Made by a program: the position numbers and the translations under genes. DNA of 64,000 nucleotides from Sphingomonas psychrolutea (GTDB lineage Bacteria > Pseudomonadota > Alphaproteobacteria > Sphingomonadales > Sphingomonadaceae): assembly GCF_014636175.1 (NCBI RefSeq), contig NZ_BMDW01000001.1, forward strand, positions 62,001 through 126,000, in the 5' to 3' direction. Below are positions 61,085 to 64,000 of the stretch, piece by piece. The stretch's first letter is position 1. Every line of letters begins with the position of its first letter. Under the pieces are notes generated by a model that was not told the origin of the DNA, made no database searches, and saw only the letters and a list, made by a program, of their open reading frames with translations.

Positions 61085-62410
61085 ATGGGGAATCCGGTGC
61101 CGAATCAAAAAACGCAAATTGTGGTGGTGGGCGGCGGCGCCGGTGGCCTGGAACTCGTGCGCAAGCTAGGCGCGCGCTATGGCCGCAAGCAGCACGACAT
61201 CATCCTGATCGACCGCAACCTCACGCATATCTGGAAGCCGCTGCTGCACGAAGTCGCGGCCGGGTCGCTCGATGCCAATCTCGACGAAGTCGGCTATGGC
61301 GGCCATGCGGTGCGCTGGGGCTATCGTTTCTTCAACGGCAGCATCGAAAGCGTCGATCGCGTGAGCCGCACGATCACGACCACCCCGATGCTCGACGAAC
61401 GCGGCGAGGAGATCATCGGGCGGCATGAGATCCGCTACGATTATCTCGTGATGGCGGTCGGCGGCATTTCGAATGATTTCGGCGTCCCCGGCGTGCGCGA
61501 GCATGCGATGTTCCTCGAGGATCGCCCGCAGGCCGACCGCTTCCGCCAGAAATTGCTCAACGCCTGCCTGCGTACCAACCACGCGCACCAGACCGGCGAC
61601 CCGTTGGCGCGCGTCCGCGTCAGCATCGTCGGTGGCGGCGCGACCGGGGTCGAGCTTGCCGCCGAGCTTTACAACGCCGCCAAGGCGCTGCGGCATTATG
61701 GCCTGGAGGTGTTCGACGAGAGCAAGCTCGAAGTCTCGCTGATCGAGGCCGGCCCGCGCATCCTGCCCGCGCTCGACGAGGTGCTGGCGGCGACTGCCAA
61801 GCGCGAGCTCGAAAAGCTCGGCGTGCGCGTGCTCGACAACACGCAAGTCGTCCGGCTCGAGGATCGTGCGGTGCATACCGGCGACGGCGGCGCGATCGAC
61901 GCCGATCTGATCGTCTGGGCGGCGGGCGTGAAGGGGGCCGAAGAACTCAAGACGATGAGCGATCTCGAGCTCACGCGCGGCAACCAGATCGTCGTGCGCC
62001 CGACGCTGCAATCGACCAGCGACGATCGCATCTACGCGCTCGGCGATTGCGCCTCGTGCCTGCTGCCGGGGCGCGACAAGCCGATCCCGCCGCGCGCGCA
62101 ATCGGCGCACCAGATGGCGAGTCTGGTGTTCACCAACCTTGTGCGCGCGCAGGCCGGCGAGCCGCTCAAGAATTTCGTCTATCAGGACCACGGGTCGCTC
62201 GTGTCGCTCAGCCGCTTTTCGACCGTGGGGAGCCTGATGGGGAACCTCGTCGGCGGGCGGATGCGCGTCGAAGGCTGGATCGCGCGGATGGTGTATATGT
62301 CGCTGTACCGCATGCATTTGATCGCGATCCATGGCTGGTGGCGCGGCGTCGCGCTGATCGTGATCGGGCATGTGAACCAGATCGTGCGGCCGAAGCTGAA
62401 GCTGCATTGA
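61085..62410 (+). CDS. ndh: Type II NADH:quinone oxidoreductase
   Basis: A 441-aa FAD-dependent membrane-associated enzyme passing electrons from NADH to quinone without proton pumping. ATG 61085 precedes the FAD dinucleotide fold QIVVVGGGAGGLELVRKLG. The NADH-binding fold is VSIVGGGATGVELAAELYNA. Also visible are LTHIWKPLLHEVAAGSLDAN and the FAD motif IYALGDCASCLLPGRDKPIP PRAQSAHQMA across two runs. The C-terminus has an amphipathic membrane-binding segment (MHLIAIHGWWRGVALIVIGH). It is a plausible electron source for the bd oxidase. Confidence 0.94.
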   Translation: MGNPVPNQKTQIVVVGGGAGGLELVRKLGARYGRKQHDIILIDRNLTHIWKPLLHEVAAGSLDANLDEVGYGGHAVRWGYRFFNGSIESVDRVSRTITTTPMLDERGEEIIGRHEIRYDYLVMAVGGISNDFGVPGVREHAMFLEDRPQADRFRQKLLNACLRTNHAHQTGDPLARVRVSIVGGGATGVELAAELYNAAKALRHYGLEVFDESKLEVSLIEAGPRILPALDEVLAATAKRELEKLGVRVLDNTQVVRLEDRAVHTGDGGAIDADLIVWAAGVKGAEELKTMSDLELTRGNQIVVRPTLQSTSDDRIYALGDCASCLLPGRDKPIPPRAQSAHQMASLVFTNLVRAQAGEPLKNFVYQDHGSLVSLSRFSTVGSLMGNLVGGRMRVEGWIARMVYMSLYRMHLIAIHGWWRGVALIVIGHVNQIVRPKLKLH

Positions 62411-62418
62411 GCCGCCGT

Positions 62419-62842
62419 CCGTCACCCCAGCGAAGGCTGGGGTCTCAGCGGTCCGACCCACCCTCGTCATGCCAGCGAAGGCTGGCATCTCAGGGTTTTC
62501 GCGCTAACATCGCCATATGGCGCGCGGGGGCTGGACTTACATCATGGCGAGCAAGGCTCGCGGTATACTTTACATCGGCGTGACCGCGCATCTCGCTGCG
62601 CGGGTTGATCAGCATCGCCGCGATGTCGGCTCTGCCTACTGCCGTCGCTACGGCATTCATACGCTCGTATTGGCGGAATGGCACGACGATATCGAAACTG
62701 CGATCGCGCGCGAAAAGGCATTGAAGGCTTGGAAACGAGCCTGGAAAATCCGTTTGATCGAAGAGAGCAATCCCGGGTGGGAAGATTTGTACCACCGGCT
62801 TGCCTGACGTCGCTGAGACCCCAGCCTTCGCTGGGGTGACGG
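62419..62842. mobile_element. 424-bp element with perfect 32-bp terminal inverted repeats around a GIY-YIG gene
   Basis: The 32 bases at 62419-62450 are the exact reverse complement of 62811-62842. Each arm contains a palindrome (CCCCAGC-GAAG-GCTGGGG). A further variant palindrome (TGCCAGC-GAAG-GCTGGCA) lies at 62470-62487. One gene, a GIY-YIG protein, fills the inside. No transposase or target-site duplication was identified, so this could be a REP-associated unit that spreads with help from the nuclease or another enzyme. Confidence 0.7.
62517..62807 (+). CDS. GIY-YIG nuclease-superfamily protein (URI-domain, UPF0213-like)
   Basis: A 96-aa protein with the GIY-YIG core: WTYIMASKARGILYIGVTAH, then LAARVDQHRRDVGSAYCRRY with the catalytic Arg, and EWHDDIETAIAREKALKAW with the metal-binding Glu. 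The length and end (KRAWKIRLIEESNPGWEDLY) match the small URI/UPF0213 group that lacks extra DNA-binding domains. It lies inside a perfect inverted-repeat bracket of REP-like sequence, which suggests the protein acts on, or travels with, these repeats. Confidence 0.92.
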   Translation: MARGGWTYIMASKARGILYIGVTAHLAARVDQHRRDVGSAYCRRYGIHTLVLAEWHDDIETAIAREKALKAWKRAWKIRLIEESNPGWEDLYHRLA

Positions 62843-62876
62843 CTGGGGGTGGACGGGTTCGGCGAAGCACCCCGTC

Positions 62877-62965
62877 GCGGCAAAGCCGCGCCGTCGGTCG
62901 GGGCTTTGGCCCCGCCGGCCGGGCTCGCCACGCTGATGGGCGCCCGCGAAATAGCTGCGCTATTT
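62877..62965. repeat. Cluster of three short palindromes before the M16 peptidase stop
   Basis: CGCGGC-AAA-GCCGCG (62877-62891), CGGGGC-TTT-GGCCCCG nearby, and AAATAGC-TGC-GCTATTT (about 62949-62965) occur in a row. The last one overlaps the stop codon of the peptidase gene and may help termination on the minus strand. The first resembles the GCGGCAAAGCCGCGG segment in the suf REP pair. Confidence 0.5.
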
Positions 62966-64000
62966 CTTGGGTGCGCTCGCTGGCACCACTTGCAGCGTCC
63001 AATCGCGATCGGGTCGCAGATACTTCGCCGCCGTCTCCTGCAGCTCCGCCGCGGTCATGTTCGAAATGTCGCTGTAGAGCCGCTTCAACGCCTCGATCCG
63101 CGCCGGATCGTACACCGCGCCATCGAGCTGGTTCATCCAGAACTGATTGCCGGTCGATTGCCGCATGATCGATTGCTGCATCGGGCCGATCGTGCGCTTC
63201 AACTCGTCATCGTCGATCGGCTTGGCGACCAGTTCGGCGGCGATCTCGCGCGAGAGTTTGAAGAAGAGCGGAAGGTTCTCGGGTGCGACCTGGCCGATGG
63301 CCAACATCCGCCCGCCGCTCGGCAGGCCGGTCGGCCACGAGCTACTGACATTGGGGCTGTAGCTCGCGCCTGCCTGCGAACGCAGCCGGTCAAACAGCCG
63401 ATCGCTGAAGATCGCCGCAAGCACGTCGAGCCGCCGCGATTCGGTCGCGCCCGCGACACCGCCGCCGGTCGGCCACGCGATCACCGCCGCCGCCTGATTT
63501 TCGGGACCATTATGCGTGAGCACCATCGGTGTCGTATTGTGTGCCGGGAAGCGCACTGGCGGCGGGACGAAGTCGGTCGGCGCGGCGCGCGGCGGGATCG
63601 CGCCCAAGGTCTTTTGCACGGCGGCAATCGCGACATCGGCCTTGATATCGCCGAACACCATCACCTCGACTGGGCCGGTCTTGAGCAGCGGCTCCCACAG
63701 CGCGCGGAACGCGGCGGGCGTGGTCGCTTCGATCGCCTTTAGGCTCGGCGTGCCCCAGCGCGGATCACCATCGTGGAGCAAGCGTTCGAGGTCGCGGCTC
63801 AGCACCCCGGTTGGCGAAGACTCGAACGCGGCATAGCCCGCCAGCGCCGCCACGCGGGTGCGGTTGACGGGAGCGGGATCCCAGCCCGGTGCCGTGATCG
63901 CCGCGCCAATCAGCCGCAACTGATCGGTCAGATCGGCGGGTGAGGTCAGCGCGTTATAAACGAACGCATCGTCGTCGATCCCGAAATCGAGCCCGATCCG
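62960..64000 (-). CDS. M16-family zinc peptidase-like protein, C-terminal part (5' end beyond window)
   Basis: The last 346 residues of an insulinase/PqqL-type protein; the frame is open to the window edge. The visible part is the non-catalytic M16C region (LERLLHDGDPRWGTPSLKAI, VEVMVFGDIKADVAIAAVQK) and the C-terminal domain (LVLAAIF-like AAIFSDRLFDRLRSQAGASY SPNVSSSWPTG). The HxxEH zinc site would lie upstream outside the window, so activity cannot be judged. An internal TTG at 63919 is not the true start. Confidence 0.9.
   Translation of the reverse strand, partial: RIGLDFGIDDDAFVYNALTSPADLTDQLRLIGAAITAPGWDPAPVNRTRVAALAGYAAFESSPTGVLSRDLERLLHDGDPRWGTPSLKAIEATTPAAFRALWEPLLKTGPVEVMVFGDIKADVAIAAVQKTLGAIPPRAAPTDFVPPPVRFPAHNTTPMVLTHNGPENQAAAVIAWPTGGGVAGATESRRLDVLAAIFSDRLFDRLRSQAGASYSPNVSSSWPTGLPSGGRMLAIGQVAPENLPLFFKLSREIAAELVAKPIDDDELKRTIGPMQQSIMRQSTGNQFWMNQLDGAVYDPARIEALKRLYSDISNMTAAELQETAAKYLRPDRDWTLQVVPASAPKK

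Noticed and set aside
62960..63919. Complete 319-aa gene starting inside the window
   Set aside because: The frame stays open to the window edge and encodes the middle of an M16 peptidase; the apparent start is an internal TTG.

Overview
This window looks like chromosome of a free-living, GC-rich alphaproteobacterium of the sphingomonad group (Sphingomonas or a close relative). That assignment rests on gene content and protein style: a Wzc/Wza exopolysaccharide locus, a CYP153 P450 with its ferredoxin, a class II DAHP synthase, a SUF operon led by an Rrf2 regulator, and many REP-like palindromes. It is inferred and no database search was run. No rRNA, CRISPR array, phage or classical insertion sequence was seen. 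No stretch longer than about 300 bases lacks a gene.

Layout. 1-7.1 kb is an exopolysaccharide locus: an unknown envelope protein, a Wzc-like tyrosine autokinase, a Wza-like export lipoprotein, a priming sugar transferase and a divergent glycosyltransferase. 7.1-11.1 kb holds a phosphatase, a FecR-like secreted protein, rfbA/rfbB and a small membrane protein. 11.1-13.6 kb is a cytochrome bd operon with a 41-aa subunit-like gene. 13.8-17.2 kb holds an FKBP, rpsU, cysS and a 2-hydroxyacid dehydrogenase. 17.3-19.0 kb is CYP153 plus ferredoxin. 19.1-21.1 kb holds a DAHP synthase gene with an in-frame HTH leader and a tRNA-Glu. 21.2-31.7 kb holds an ArnT-type transferase, a serine hydrolase, an amidohydrolase, a DesK/DesR-type two-component system with an ABC exporter, and an M4 protease.

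The most interesting part is 31.8-47.4 kb. On the minus strand lie a NhaR-like LysR regulator, a three-domain propionyl-CoA synthase (pcs), malonyl-CoA reductase (mcr) and accA. Diverging from the regulator is a predicted bicarbonate/CO2 uptake system in which DabB and DabA are one continuous reading frame, followed by a coupled 82-aa protein. Together these would import inorganic carbon, carboxylate acetyl-CoA and reduce malonyl-CoA through 3-hydroxypropionate to propionyl-CoA, which is the reductive half of the 3-hydroxypropionate route. In this sequence mcr is broken by an exact 8-bp tandem duplication, and removing one copy restores a 1226-residue protein. The locus is therefore either newly inactivated, switchable, or misassembled at one point.

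47.4-55.1 kb holds a CoA-ester lyase/MaoC pair and a SUF Fe-S assembly operon carrying three REP pairs, one of which sits over the overlapping sufD/sufS junction. 55.1-64 kb holds an AraC regulator, pyrD, ggt, an acyl-CoA synthetase, a type II NADH dehydrogenase, a GIY-YIG gene bracketed by perfect 32-bp inverted repeats, and the C-terminal part of an M16 peptidase running off the window.
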